The notes under the pieces were generated by a model. That model did no database searches. It was not told the DNA's origin and saw only the letters and a program-made list of their open reading frames with translations. From Gammaproteobacteria bacterium (lineage in GTDB: Bacteria > Pseudomonadota > Gammaproteobacteria > Pseudomonadales > Azotimanducaceae_A): a stretch of 64,000 bases of DNA. Shown here one piece after another: positions 16,768-25,652 of the stretch (position 1 is the stretch's first letter; every line of letters starts with the position of its first letter). The position numbers and the translations under genes are program-made. The DNA is taken from contig DUAT01000171.1 in NCBI GenBank assembly GCA_012960755.1, positions 148,151 to 212,150 on the forward strand, in the 5' to 3' direction.

Positions 16768-17466
16768 TTAGTTCTCTATCTGGCCAAGGTTGGCGTGAAG
16801 CACAGACCCGTTAATCACCGGATTTTGGGCGACAAATTTTACAGTTGATGCAATTTCTGCCGGGGCAATCAGTCGCCCGAATGTCGATACAGCAGCGATG
16901 CTGCTGGCAACTTCAGGGTCGTCTCCTATATGGCTGCGCAGCATTTCTGTATCAGTGAAACCGGGGCAGACACAGGCTGTGTGGATACCGGTGCCCTTGA
17001 GATCCTGGCAGGTGGACCGCATCATGCCAATGATGGCATGTTTGCTGACAATATAACTATAAGTGTTGGCGACCGCTTTTTCAGAAAGGGTCGAACCCAG
17101 ATAGATAATACTCGAACCCGGTTGCATAAGCGGGATGATGATTTGATTGAGAATATGTGCGGCAACCACATTAATGTTCATGACTTCCCGGAAGCTTTCG
17201 GTGTCGGTCTTGTGCGCTGTGTCGTTGTTTAGTCTAGCGGCATTGTGAACCAGGCAAATCTCTCCCGACTCAAGCACGATCGACAGCAGTTTTCTCGCTT
17301 GGTCCTCCGCGTCACTGAACGAGAAATCGATGCTATGGCTTTCAATTCTCTCATCCGACGATGCGGAACGGGAGAAGTTGACAACCCGGTAACCTTCTTC
17401 CAGAAATTGCTGCGCAATCTCAAAGCCAATACCTTTGCTGGCACCGGTGACTATCAGGGTTTTCAT
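16768..17466 (-). CDS. Short-chain dehydrogenase/reductase (sepiapterin-reductase-like context)
   Basis: A 232-residue NAD(P)-dependent SDR. ATG 17466 is chosen because GGAGG stands seven bases upstream and the start overlaps the stop of the PTPS-like gene (ATGA). Visible motifs are TGASKGIG at the N terminus, VHNAARL in place of NNAG, and the active-site pair S/Y-x3-K in STLSEKAVANTYSYIVSKHA. Tight coupling to a PTPS-fold gene suggests reduction of a pterin side chain, as sepiapterin reductase does, but this is inference; substrate specificity in SDRs cannot be read from sequence. Confidence 0.82.
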   Translation of the reverse strand: MKTLIVTGASKGIGFEIAQQFLEEGYRVVNFSRSASSDERIESHSIDFSFSDAEDQARKLLSIVLESGEICLVHNAARLNNDTAHKTDTESFREVMNINVVAAHILNQIIIPLMQPGSSIIYLGSTLSEKAVANTYSYIVSKHAIIGMMRSTCQDLKGTGIHTACVCPGFTDTEMLRSHIGDDPEVASSIAAVSTFGRLIAPAEIASTVKFVAQNPVINGSVLHANLGQIEN

Positions 17467-17978
17467 TGCTGCCTCCATTCAGCCACACCATATTGACCGG
17501 GACTTGACGAAATTTTAACGGTGTATGCCTCGATCCCCTTGCCCTGTAACTCGGCGTGAGCGACCAGCTTGTTTAAAAAATAGTGAGAAAATTCTTCCAC
17601 TGTTGTGTTGGCGATTGGCAGGATACTGACGTCGCGACGTAAAAAAGGAATGCGCTCATCATTAAACAAGGCAAAGACATAATCTTCTTCTTTTGAAATC
17701 GAGAGGTGTGGAGAATTACCCGGCAAAATAACCTGTTCGTCGATCTCGTCACACATATCCCTGAGGATTTTTTTTAGGATTGCATAATCAAATAGCAGGC
17801 CATCATTGCCCAGGACCGCGGTGACGTGGCATTGAATCTGAAAGTTATGTCCATGCAGATTTTCACGCACAACCGACGAGAAAATTGTGAAATGGGCGAT
17901 TGAAAAGTTTAGTGCTTGTTTTGAAATCTCGATTCGGCTGAGTCGGGTTTCTGTGTCTTTGCTCGGGCTATCACTCAA
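17463..17978 (-). CDS. PTPS/QueD-fold protein lacking usual catalytic residues
   Basis: A 171-residue T-fold protein similar to 6-pyruvoyl- and 6-carboxy-tetrahydropterin synthases. The zinc histidines are present (FSIAHFTIF and LHGHNFQIQCHV). The cysteine that normally sits just before the HGH motif is missing (SSVVRENLHGH), the Asp-His of the LDH motif reads IDEQVILP, and the terminal Glu position is serine (VKISSSPGQYG). It is first in an overlapping pair with an SDR and close to a YhhQ-type transporter. It is divergent from the rightward SDR gene at 18111. A true QueD assignment is therefore not supported. Confidence 0.75.
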   Translation of the reverse strand: MSDSPSKDTETRLSRIEISKQALNFSIAHFTIFSSVVRENLHGHNFQIQCHVTAVLGNDGLLFDYAILKKILRDMCDEIDEQVILPGNSPHLSISKEEDYVFALFNDERIPFLRRDVSILPIANTTVEEFSHYFLNKLVAHAELQGKGIEAYTVKISSSPGQYGVAEWRQQ

Positions 17979-18110
17979 TGTTGCACTCTTGTACCGCGAT
18001 TAAAGACTTGCATAGTAACCTATTTGATTGTACAGCGGGAAATGGTGCACTATTGCCTGACAAAATTGTTCGACTTTTAAAAACAAGCTTCGACAAATCA
18101 GGGAAATGCT

Positions 18111-18887
18111 ATGACATTATCAACATTAAGTCGCTCAGTTGCTGGCAAGGTTGTGATTGTAACAGGCGCCGCAAGCGGTATGGGTCGAGCGACCGCACAT
18201 TTATTTGCTGACGAAGGGGCGAAGGTTGCCGCCATCGATATTAATCAGCAACCCCTCGAAACCGTTGTTGGTGAAATGACTGCAGAAGGTTATGACGCAA
18301 AAGGCTGGGTGCTGGACCTTTCCGATTCAGATGCTATTCGGAGCGTGATCGCCGAAATTGCCGATCATTTTGGTGGCATCGATATCCTGGTAAACAATGC
18401 GGGTATATCCATGTCGACACCGATTGACGAGCCAGAATATGTGGCCGCCTGGGACAAGACGTTCGCCGTGCTGCTGACTGCCCACGTACATACCATCAGG
18501 GCAGCGCTGCCTTATTTGAGAAAGTCAGAACATCCCAGAATTATCAACATTGCCTCGACGGAGGCACTTGGAGCGACCAAATTTGGCAGCCAATATACCG
18601 CGGCAAAAACAGGTGTGGTTGGACTAACCCGTTCACTGGCGGTTGAACTGGGCCCGGAAGCAATTACGGTGAATTGTATTTGTCCCGGACCTATCAAAAC
18701 CGGGATGACCCAGGCGATCCCCGATGAGCACAAGATTATTTTTGCGAAACGCAGGGTGGCTTTGCGTCGCTATGCCGAACCTGAAGAAGTTGCCCATGCA
18801 ACCTTGTCATTCGCGTTACCGGCCGCCCAGTATATGACCGGGATTACCATGCCCGTTGACGGCGGCATGACCATCAAGAATGCTTGA
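18111..18887 (+). CDS. Short-chain dehydrogenase/reductase
   Basis: Classical SDR of 258 residues with TGAASGMG at about residues 19-26, LVNNAGIS, catalytic serine in NIASTEALG, and YTAAKTG supplying Y-x3-K. The C terminus YMTGITMPVDGGMTI is typical of the 3-hydroxyacyl/steroid-type subgroup. ATG 18111 is preceded by AGGGAAA. It diverges from the PTPS-like gene across a 132-bp gap and converges on kynureninase. Substrate unknown. Confidence 0.85.
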   Translation: MTLSTLSRSVAGKVVIVTGAASGMGRATAHLFADEGAKVAAIDINQQPLETVVGEMTAEGYDAKGWVLDLSDSDAIRSVIAEIADHFGGIDILVNNAGISMSTPIDEPEYVAAWDKTFAVLLTAHVHTIRAALPYLRKSEHPRIINIASTEALGATKFGSQYTAAKTGVVGLTRSLAVELGPEAITVNCICPGPIKTGMTQAIPDEHKIIFAKRRVALRRYAEPEEVAHATLSFALPAAQYMTGITMPVDGGMTIKNA

Positions 18888-18893
18888 CCGGAA

Positions 18894-18932
18894 TGTTTAA
18901 GCAGAGTGTTTAAGCAGAGTTTTTAACCAGAG
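18894..18932. repeat. Three tandem 13-bp repeats
   Basis: TGTTTAAGCAGAG occurs twice without a gap (18894-18906, 18907-18919) and a third time in degenerate form (TTTTTAACCAGAG, 18920-18932). The array fills the short gap between the SDR stop and the convergent kynureninase stop. No clear function; slippage-prone. Confidence 0.75.
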
Positions 18933-18935
18933 GAA

Positions 18936-20153
18936 TCAGGTAACCTGTTGCATCGCCTGAAATCGATCGGAGTGATAGAGTCCTGTCTTCATAACGTCAG
19001 CGAGAATGGCGGCGGCATCAACAACATCCTGATACCGAATGTACAAGGGTGCAAATCCGAATCGTATCAGGTCAGGCTCCCGGTAATCGCAAACAACGCC
19101 TCGCTCGATCATTGCCTGTACGATGGCATAAGCGTGCTCGTGTACCAGCGACACCTGACTACCGCGACGTTCAGCATCAAGGGGCGAGGCGACTCGCACA
19201 GACCCGAGATCTGGCTCTTGGGTAACCCGGTCGATGAACAGGTTTGTTAACTGCTTTGATTTGTTCCTGACTGCCGTTAAATCGATTGCTTCCCAGATAG
19301 ATATTGCGGCGTCCAGCGCTGAGAGTCCAAGGATACCCGGTGTGCCTGACAAATATTGTGCTATCCCTACGGCGGGTGTGTAGGCAGGATGAAAATCAAA
19401 CGGTGCCTGGTGCCCCATCCAGCCACTCAGGGGCTGTTTGACCTTGTTCTGGTGTCTTTTATTAACGTACAGAAAGGCGGGTGCACCCGGACCGCCATTG
19501 AGGAATTTATAGCCACAACCTGCTGCAAAATCCACGTCGAGTGCATCGAGGCCAATCGGTACAACACCTACACTATGTGAAAGATCAAGCAGAACCATGG
19601 CTTCCTGTTCGTGTGCACATTGCGTTATCTTCGCAATATCGAGCAACTCACCCGTTCTAAAATTGACATGACTCAATAGTACGATATTGGTGGAATTGTC
19701 TATGGCCGACAGCAAATGTTCTTCCGATAGTGCCATTACCAGCTCACACTTGTGTCGACCCAGTATCCCTTGCATACCTTGAATCATGTATAGATCTGTC
19801 GGAAAAGTATCTTTCATGGCAACAACTTTTACTCGATCCGGTTGTAGCAACAGCGCGGTTGCCAGCAACTTAAAAATATTCAGCGATACATTGTCAGTAC
19901 AGATGACTTGTCCAGGTTTCGAGCCAACCAGGGGGGCAATTTTCTCGCCAACGATCCCTGGCAAATCTATCCATTGGTGCTTGTTCCAGCTGGATATCAG
20001 GTCTTGCCCCCACTCCGTACTGATTGTGGATTCCAGTCTTTGCTTGACGTCGATCAACAACGGTCCCAGGGAGTTGCCGTCCAGGTAGATAGCCTCCGGC
20101 AAGACAAACCGGTCGCGCCAGTGTTCGAGTGGATCGTCTATTTCAGTGATCAT
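18936..20153 (-). CDS. kynU: Kynureninase
   Basis: PLP enzyme of 405 residues that cleaves L-kynurenine to anthranilate and alanine (or 3-hydroxykynurenine to 3-hydroxyanthranilate). Features: YLDGNSLGPL near the N terminus, LLDLSHSVGVVPIGLDALDVDFAAG containing the cofactor aspartate, K216 in the Schiff-base segment GCGYKFLNGGPGAPAF, and GWMGHQAPFDF. Length matches bacterial KynU. No kynA, kynB or anthranilate-degradation genes are in the window, so the rest of the tryptophan pathway must lie elsewhere. The start ATG at 20153 has a weak ribosome-binding site. It is followed by the SDR convergently. Confidence 0.92.
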   Translation of the reverse strand: MITEIDDPLEHWRDRFVLPEAIYLDGNSLGPLLIDVKQRLESTISTEWGQDLISSWNKHQWIDLPGIVGEKIAPLVGSKPGQVICTDNVSLNIFKLLATALLLQPDRVKVVAMKDTFPTDLYMIQGMQGILGRHKCELVMALSEEHLLSAIDNSTNIVLLSHVNFRTGELLDIAKITQCAHEQEAMVLLDLSHSVGVVPIGLDALDVDFAAGCGYKFLNGGPGAPAFLYVNKRHQNKVKQPLSGWMGHQAPFDFHPAYTPAVGIAQYLSGTPGILGLSALDAAISIWEAIDLTAVRNKSKQLTNLFIDRVTQEPDLGSVRVASPLDAERRGSQVSLVHEHAYAIVQAMIERGVVCDYREPDLIRFGFAPLYIRYQDVVDAAAILADVMKTGLYHSDRFQAMQQVT

Positions 20154-20189
20154 CGGGTATCTAAAGTGCCGGAGACTGGCATATGTTGT

Positions 20190-20990
20190 TCAGGAGCGAA
20201 AATTCGGGTCTCTTCTTTCCTTCAAAGCCGCCACGCCCTCGGCAGCATCGGGACCCATAAAATTCAACATCTCGAAAGCCAGGCTCGCATCAAACGCGGG
20301 CGCTGCCTGGGTGACCCAGAGGTTTAGGGCCCGCTTCGTCAGTCGCGTGGCATCCCTCGGGCCTTTGGCAATCTTCTCAGCGACTTTCATCGCCTCATCC
20401 ATCAATTGTTCCCGGGGTACTGACTTGCTGACCAGACCAATCTGGTCCGCCGTTTTTCCGTCAACAAAATCTGCTGTCAACAGATAGTATTTCGCTTTTG
20501 CCAGGCCGCATAGCAATGGCCAGATGATATTTGCATGATCACCGGCGGCGACACCAAGCCGAATATGACCGTCAGTAATCCTGGCTTCTTCCGCCATCAA
20601 ACTAATATCTGCCATCAACGCCACCGCCAGGCCTGCGCCCACCGCAACACCGTTGATTGCTGAAATGATGATCTTGGAACACTGCGTCATCCGATAAACA
20701 ATATCGCCTGCTTCACGAAAGGCGACTTTCATTTCATCATAGTTCTGTACCATCCCGCTGATCCAGTCCAGGTCGCCACCGGCAGAAAATGCCTTACCGG
20801 CACCGGTGACGATGACGACAGAAGTTTCCGCATCGTCCTCAATGTCGAGCCACACCCTGGATAGATGATTATGAAGTTTCGCATCGGTGGCGTTCATTGC
20901 CTCGGGACGATCAATCGTCATCAGCAGGACCCCGAAGTCTCGTCGTTCGAATGTTAAACCGGGGTATTTCTCAAACCAGTCATCAGCCAT
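20190..20990 (-). CDS. Crotonase-family protein lacking both hydratase glutamates
   Basis: A 266-residue enoyl-CoA hydratase/isomerase family protein, ribosome-binding site GAGGTG before ATG. It keeps GAGKAFSAGGDLDWI and NGVAVGAGLAVALMADISLM as oxyanion-hole elements. The first catalytic glutamate position is alanine (GAGLAVA) and the second is histidine (TDGHIRLG), so water addition by the classical mechanism is doubtful. The later GVAAGDHANIIWPLLCG segment is typical of a subgroup close to isomerase/decarboxylase-like members. It lies 36 bp upstream of kynU in the same direction and may be co-transcribed with it. Confidence 0.85.
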   Translation of the reverse strand: MADDWFEKYPGLTFERRDFGVLLMTIDRPEAMNATDAKLHNHLSRVWLDIEDDAETSVVIVTGAGKAFSAGGDLDWISGMVQNYDEMKVAFREAGDIVYRMTQCSKIIISAINGVAVGAGLAVALMADISLMAEEARITDGHIRLGVAAGDHANIIWPLLCGLAKAKYYLLTADFVDGKTADQIGLVSKSVPREQLMDEAMKVAEKIAKGPRDATRLTKRALNLWVTQAAPAFDASLAFEMLNFMGPDAAEGVAALKERRDPNFRS

Positions 20991-21133
20991 TACGCACCTC
21001 TACACGATGGTTAATCCGCCGTTGACGGATAGTTTCAGCCTGAAACAGGCTCTATCTATTCTGGCATCAAATCAGGAAGATTGCCTTATCGCCAGGGAAT
21101 TTTTCCTGGCCTCGCCAAGACGCGATGGGCTGC

Positions 21134-22129
21134 CTAGTCTCCCAGGAACATTTTCTGTATGGCGCTACGACTTGCCGGGGATACGTTTCGTTGCGTTTGA
21201 TAAGAGACGTGTTGAGAATTTGACCCATTGGGACTCAGCAGTATTCCCCACAGCGCGTCTATCTCGTTAGGGACGATGGAATAGCGCATATCAATTACGA
21301 GATTCGGCCGACTGGCATCCATGGCGAGGTAGCCACCAGAGAACCAGGCGAAGCGTTCCAGATCACTGGCCTGCTGGCTGCCCGGGTCAAGCCAGGGCAA
21401 ATCCCGCCTGATATCAAGTTTTCTGATGCGCTGACCGGGGTAAAATTTCGATTGGCGACCGGTTCTTATCGCATCGACATAATAGTGACCATCGTATTCA
21501 TAGATGATTTTCCAAACCAGCAGATTGCCAAAACCTGGCCTGGCCTCCAGAGAAACCGGTTGGTGGCCCCGGGATTGTGCCAGTTCAAGACCGAAAGCCT
21601 CGGCCCGGTCCCGCTGGACAACACCCATCAGCAGGTAGGCGAGTACCCACGCGATTCCGAGTCGGGCATAGAGGGGTTTTCGACTTCGGTAGGTTGCAAC
21701 AACGAGTGCCACCAGTGGAATGGTAACAAATGGATCAACGACGGAGACATTGTTCCAGGCTATTCGAACATCAGAAAATGGCCAGAACAACTGCGTACCA
21801 TAAGTCGTACAGGCATCGAGCAGAGCATGGGTGGAATAAGCCAGCAAGCAGACGACGTAGGATTGCTTAAAGTCCAGATTCTTTCGGGACCATCTGTAAA
21901 ACAGCAGGCTGCAGATCAGTGCGCCAACCGGGATGAATATCAGGGAATGAGTAAATTGTCGGTGAAACTCAAGAAACATCATCGGATCCGAGGGAGATCG
22001 AATAAAGACATCCATATCCGGTGCCATCCCTGCCAGGCAGGCCAGCCAGGTAGTGGTCGTTAACTTGTCTTTGTGGCTGAGAGACTGCGGCAGTGAAGCG
22101 CCCAGCGCGCCCTGGGTAATTGGATCCAT
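21134..22129 (-). CDS. YdjM/DUF457-type membrane metal-dependent hydrolase
   Basis: A 331-residue inner-membrane protein. The family start MDPITQGALGASL is at ATG 22129; the frame extends 44 codons further upstream but that part shows no similarity and overlaps the divergent gene. Conserved metal-site-like residues appear in the N-terminal region (APDMDVFI and HRQFTHSLIFIP), followed by four or five hydrophobic helices up to about residue 150, including YSTHALLDACTTYGTQLFWP. The C-terminal 150 residues are soluble. Homologues such as YdjM are LexA-regulated in Escherichia coli, but no LexA box was seen here. Substrate unknown. Confidence 0.8.
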   Translation of the reverse strand: MDPITQGALGASLPQSLSHKDKLTTTTWLACLAGMAPDMDVFIRSPSDPMMFLEFHRQFTHSLIFIPVGALICSLLFYRWSRKNLDFKQSYVVCLLAYSTHALLDACTTYGTQLFWPFSDVRIAWNNVSVVDPFVTIPLVALVVATYRSRKPLYARLGIAWVLAYLLMGVVQRDRAEAFGLELAQSRGHQPVSLEARPGFGNLLVWKIIYEYDGHYYVDAIRTGRQSKFYPGQRIRKLDIRRDLPWLDPGSQQASDLERFAWFSGGYLAMDASRPNLVIDMRYSIVPNEIDALWGILLSPNGSNSQHVSYQTQRNVSPASRSAIQKMFLGD

Positions 22130-22221
22130 GGAGCACAGGCTAGCGGCATCTGCGAAACATGACAAGTGAAGTCGGCCAGGTATTGTTACAATGGCGATCT
22201 TTGGCTGATTGTGACCGTTAA

Positions 22222-22893
22222 ATGAAATCTCTTGAGGTTTACATCGACTACAAAAGTCCATATGCCTTTATCGCCAAGGATCCGACTTACGCGCTGGAAG
22301 CAGAATTTGGAATTGAAATCGACTGGTATCCACTCACCCTGAACATCGGCAGCTACCTTGGCACGGCAAAAAAAAATGATAGCGGCAAGGTAGTTGAGAA
22401 CAATCGATCTCCGAGGCAATGGATGGCGGTGAAATACGCTTACATGGATGCGCGAAGATACGCTTCCCTACGAGGTCTGAGCCTGAAGGGGACGCAGAAA
22501 ATCTGGGATTCTTCACTCGCTGCAATCGGCATGCTCTGGGCGAAGGAACAAGACAGGTTAGCCCTGAAACGTTATACAGATATTACCTATGAGCGGTTCT
22601 GGCGTCGGGAACTGGATATTGAAAATATCGAGGTTGTTAACGGTGTTCTGGAGGAGGCAGGCGTGAATACCACGGGATTCGATGTCTACCAGCAAAGTGA
22701 GGGTAGAATCATTCACGATGAGTTACAGGACGTCATACTGGACAAGGGATACTTTGGTGTCCCAACCTATGTGATTGATGGTGAAAGTTATTTCGGTCGC
22801 GAACACCTGCCAAGAGTGCGCTGGCATTTGGCGGGATGTCAGGGGCCTATTCCGGATATTGCCAACGACTCAGTTTTAGTCGGTAGTAAGTAA
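22222..22893 (+). CDS. DsbA-fold / 2-hydroxychromene-2-carboxylate isomerase-like protein
   Basis: A 223-residue thioredoxin-fold protein of the DSBA/kappa-GST class. The N terminus EVYIDYKSPYAFIA matches the isomerase DFxSPYxYL motif whose serine contacts glutathione, and the cis-proline segment is GVPTYVIDGESYFGREHLPRV. A helical insertion lies between. It overlaps the next gene by one base (TAATG), and the next gene is a diverged paralogue. Family members act in aromatic (naphthalene-type) degradation or generic glutathione chemistry; the pair is not near ring-cleavage genes here, so the substrate is open. Confidence 0.82.
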   Translation: MKSLEVYIDYKSPYAFIAKDPTYALEAEFGIEIDWYPLTLNIGSYLGTAKKNDSGKVVENNRSPRQWMAVKYAYMDARRYASLRGLSLKGTQKIWDSSLAAIGMLWAKEQDRLALKRYTDITYERFWRRELDIENIEVVNGVLEEAGVNTTGFDVYQQSEGRIIHDELQDVILDKGYFGVPTYVIDGESYFGREHLPRVRWHLAGCQGPIPDIANDSVLVGSK

Positions 22894-23528
22894 TGAAACA
22901 GCAGCTCACGATTCACCTGGATCTCTCGAGTCTCAGTGGATTCCTGTCAATGCAACCTACCCTGGATCTTGTCGAAGAGTTGCAGATTCCTGCTCAGTGG
23001 TTACCGGTGTCCGGTATTCTGGCTCGCCTCTCGAGTAAGCAGCCAAACCAGACAAGCGATGATCCCCTGGCTGCGTATAAGGCCAGGCGGGCCAAAGCCC
23101 GATTTCAGTTCGAACAGCGGGAACATCATCGAAATTGTCAGCGACTCGGCATCACTGAAGAACAGGGGCTCAGGCATTTTGATGCAGAACAGGTGCACGT
23201 CGGCTTGCTGTACGTGAACCAGTTGGGTATCGATCCTCGTGACTATATTACAGGCGTGTACCGGGCAGGGTTTGCGCAAGAGAAAACACTGCAAACACCG
23301 GACGAGGTGGCTGAATTATTACAAGGGCTGGGAATAAGCGGGGCTGGATTTTTGGATTACCAGAAGACAGGCAAATTGGAATTATCAGCGCTACAGCAGC
23401 AATTACTGGAACAGAGCATTTTTGATTCCCCAGCCTATCTATACCAGGGAGAACGCTACCATGGTCGGCAGCATCTGCCGCTGCTGCGTTGGACTATAGA
23501 AGGATCAAAAGGAGACCCGCCAGTCTAA
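22893..23528 (+). CDS. Second DsbA-fold protein, diverged paralogue of the upstream gene
   Basis: A 211-residue protein with the same layout as its upstream neighbour: IHLDLSSLSGFLSM replaces the DFxSPYxYL motif (serine kept, proline lost) and SIFDSPAYLYQGERYHGRQHLP replaces the cis-proline loop. The middle helices are more basic (YKARRAKARFQFEQREHHR). ATG 22893 overlaps the previous stop. The two genes probably arose by duplication and may form a heterodimer, since kappa-class proteins are dimeric; that is inference. Confidence 0.75.
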   Translation: MKQQLTIHLDLSSLSGFLSMQPTLDLVEELQIPAQWLPVSGILARLSSKQPNQTSDDPLAAYKARRAKARFQFEQREHHRNCQRLGITEEQGLRHFDAEQVHVGLLYVNQLGIDPRDYITGVYRAGFAQEKTLQTPDEVAELLQGLGISGAGFLDYQKTGKLELSALQQQLLEQSIFDSPAYLYQGERYHGRQHLPLLRWTIEGSKGDPPV

Positions 23529-23529
23529 C

Positions 23530-24187
23530 TCAGCCAGCGGTTGAGTACTTATCGAGGCGCGCTTTAAGTGCATCGGTGATTTTATATTTGGCTGGATTGT
23601 ACCAGGGGAAAAGAGAGTTGATATACCTGTGACCCCCGGCGATCAGTTTCCAACGACATGCTGAAATACGTCGAAAGCGACAGTCCTGTGTTCTATCTCC
23701 TCAAGGCCGTGCCAGTCCAGAAACTCTTCCCAGCCTTTTCATAAGCCCCGGTCTCCTTCTCTGTTTGCGCCTGCCTTGGCAGCCGCGCAGGTCATGGACT
23801 CGAATCCCTCAGCGTAGGCAAGATTAAACGCCATCGACTCGGATTCAAGAAAGCGCTCGTAGTCTGCTGTTAAGTCAGCCTCAATTCGAAGGAGCTTGGC
23901 TGCTGTTTCATCGTCGAATTTTGAACGGATAATTGCATTCAGACGGGCGTGATTACGGTAGTGATTCCCTTTCTGCTGGCAAAGCGCTTCATATCTTCCA
24001 ACACCGCTTCATCGTCAACATGATCCCAGGCCTTCAACATCATTCGAATCAGCTATGGCTCCAGATATGGCATGGTCAACGAAAAAGCAGCGATGAGCAA
24101 CGATACCCTTGGCATGGACGGAATTGCGTAGAGACTGGTATCTTCCGGAAATTCGAAATCAATTTTGCGGACCAGGATTTCTGACAT
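23530..24187 (-). pseudogene. Decayed metal-dependent hydrolase (PF10118-like)
   Basis: Reading leftward from ATG 24187: MSEILVRKIDFEFPEDTS, then SLTMPYLEP followed by TAG (24053-24055), LIRMMLKAWDHVDD, a frameshift, then KGNHYRNHARLNAI and LESESMAFNLAYAEGFESM, a TGA, then [20 protein letters not shown], another frameshift, and RYINSLFPWYNPAKYKITDA to a stop at 23530. Order and spacing of these blocks agree with the PF10118 predicted metal-dependent hydrolase family, including its HxxEExEH-type metal segment. At least two stops and two frameshifts show inactivation. This accounts for the whole 23.5-24.2 kb gap. Confidence 0.8.
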
Positions 24188-24277
24188 TTTAATTCAACCA
24201 TGGCGGAGACTTTGAATAGATTTATGATGGCGGATTATTGTGGAACTACGTTAATAACTCAAAAGGCGTGATGAGTC

Positions 24278-24847
24278 ATGAAAAAATCCAAACTACGCTG
24301 GTCAGCAATATGCGTATTCCTCTCTCTGTCGATCCAGGCTAATGGCCAGGAAGGCGGGCTTACGCCCCAGGAATTGCTGACATCGCTGGTGGGTTCATGG
24401 GAAGGCACCTGTCGCACCTGGTTTCGGCCAGGCCAACTCAGTGACGAGTCCAGTATCAGCGGTGAATTCCAGTTCATACCTGCCGGGCAGTTTTTACGAC
24501 ACACCTATCAAGGGCAGATCCAGGGGCGACCACGTGTTGGGGAGGAGATGATTGCGTTTAATTCCGTAAAAAAGGAGTTCCAGTCCTCGTGGGTGGATGA
24601 TTTCCATATGAACTATGGCATCCTGTTTTCAGAAGGAGAAGGTACTCAAAACGGTTTTGTGGTTGTCGGCAAATATGCTGTGGGTCCCGACCAGCCGTCC
24701 TGGGGCTGGAAGACGGTGTTTGAGCTGAAAGACAAAAATCATCTCGTTATCACGGCGTATAATGTCCAGCCTGATGGTGGAGAAGCCATGGCTGTCGAAA
24801 CAAAGTACAGGCGCAAGAGGCCGTTACAAAGAAGGAATTGGTTGTGA
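24278..24847 (+). CDS. Secreted DUF1579-like protein
   Basis: A 189-residue protein with an N-terminal export signal (basic MKKSKLRW, hydrophobic SAICVFLSLSIQ, likely cleavage after ANG). The mature part fits the DUF1579 lipocalin-like beta-barrel: LLTSLVGSWEGTCRTWF near its start and GFVVVGKYAVGPDQPSWGWKTVFE later. Function of the family is unknown. The 3' end overlaps the likely GTG start of the hydratase gene by 4 bp, so the two are translationally coupled. Confidence 0.75.
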   Translation: MKKSKLRWSAICVFLSLSIQANGQEGGLTPQELLTSLVGSWEGTCRTWFRPGQLSDESSISGEFQFIPAGQFLRHTYQGQIQGRPRVGEEMIAFNSVKKEFQSSWVDDFHMNYGILFSEGEGTQNGFVVVGKYAVGPDQPSWGWKTVFELKDKNHLVITAYNVQPDGGEAMAVETKYRRKRPLQRRNWL

Positions 24848-25614
24848 CTTTATCGTTAGACGAATTTGCCCAAAAGATGTTTGTGGCCAGACAACACAAT
24901 GTTCGTAAGCCCCTCTTGAGCGAGGTATTCCCCGATGCAGATGAGACGATTGCCTATGAAATTCAAAAAGAATTTGTCAACCTGATTCAAGAGGTGGACC
25001 AGATCTCCGGCTTTAAAGCTGCCTTATCGAACCCCGTTGCCCAGGAAATGTTCAGTGCCTCTGGACCTGCCAGTGGCATCCTGTTTGCCTCCGGAGCCTA
25101 CTCGTCAGGCGACACACTGGAGATGGGCAGGTTCGTCACACCGGTGCTCGAAACAGAGATTGGGTTTCGGGTTGGCCAGACGATTGAGAATTCCGGCGGA
25201 CCGTTGACCCGGCAAACACTCCTGGATTCAATTGATGCTACCTTGCCCATGATGGAAGTTGCAGATGTGGGGTTTACTGAACGATTGTCATCCGCAACGG
25301 ACCTGATTGCGGGTAACAGTGGTTCTGCCGGTTACATAGTTGGCACGGCGGCATCCAATGCAAATCTTGATGAGGTCAAAGTGACGTTTGTAAAAGATGG
25401 CGAGGAACTTGGAGCCGGAAAGGGGGGCGATGCCATGGGTAGTCAAATAGATTCCCTGTTATGGCTGGTAAACCAGATATTGAGCCAGGGTTATGATATT
25501 AACTCGGGTGCATATCTGATGACAGGTTCCCTGGGTAGAATTTACCCGGCACAGGTTGGGAAGTTTGTTGCGGATTATGGTGAGTTTGGAGAAATATCTT
25601 TCTGTTTTGAGTAA
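24844..25614 (+). CDS. 2-keto-4-pentenoate hydratase-like protein (FAH superfamily)
   Basis: A 256-residue enzyme similar to MhpD-type hydratases. GTG 24844 is the best start (AAGGA eight bases upstream); TTG 24838 is possible. Motifs visible are GFKAALSNPVAQEMF, the metal-site ETEIGFRVGQ (ExE), GNSGSAGYIVGTA and GAGKGGDAMGSQIDSLLWLVNQ, all typical of the hydratase/decarboxylase branch of the fumarylacetoacetase superfamily. It would act on 2-hydroxypenta-2,4-dienoate or an analogue with Mg2+/Mn2+. No meta-cleavage operon surrounds it. Confidence 0.8.
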   Translation: MTLSLDEFAQKMFVARQHNVRKPLLSEVFPDADETIAYEIQKEFVNLIQEVDQISGFKAALSNPVAQEMFSASGPASGILFASGAYSSGDTLEMGRFVTPVLETEIGFRVGQTIENSGGPLTRQTLLDSIDATLPMMEVADVGFTERLSSATDLIAGNSGSAGYIVGTAASNANLDEVKVTFVKDGEELGAGKGGDAMGSQIDSLLWLVNQILSQGYDINSGAYLMTGSLGRIYPAQVGKFVADYGEFGEISFCFE

Positions 25615-25652
25615 CAACATCATACAAGTCAGTAGTGAGAAAGGAGAATAGG

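Noticed and set aside
21452..22063. A 203-codon rightward frame
   Set aside because: Antisense to the YdjM-like gene; composition is not protein-like (many G, Q, S) and no family is evident.
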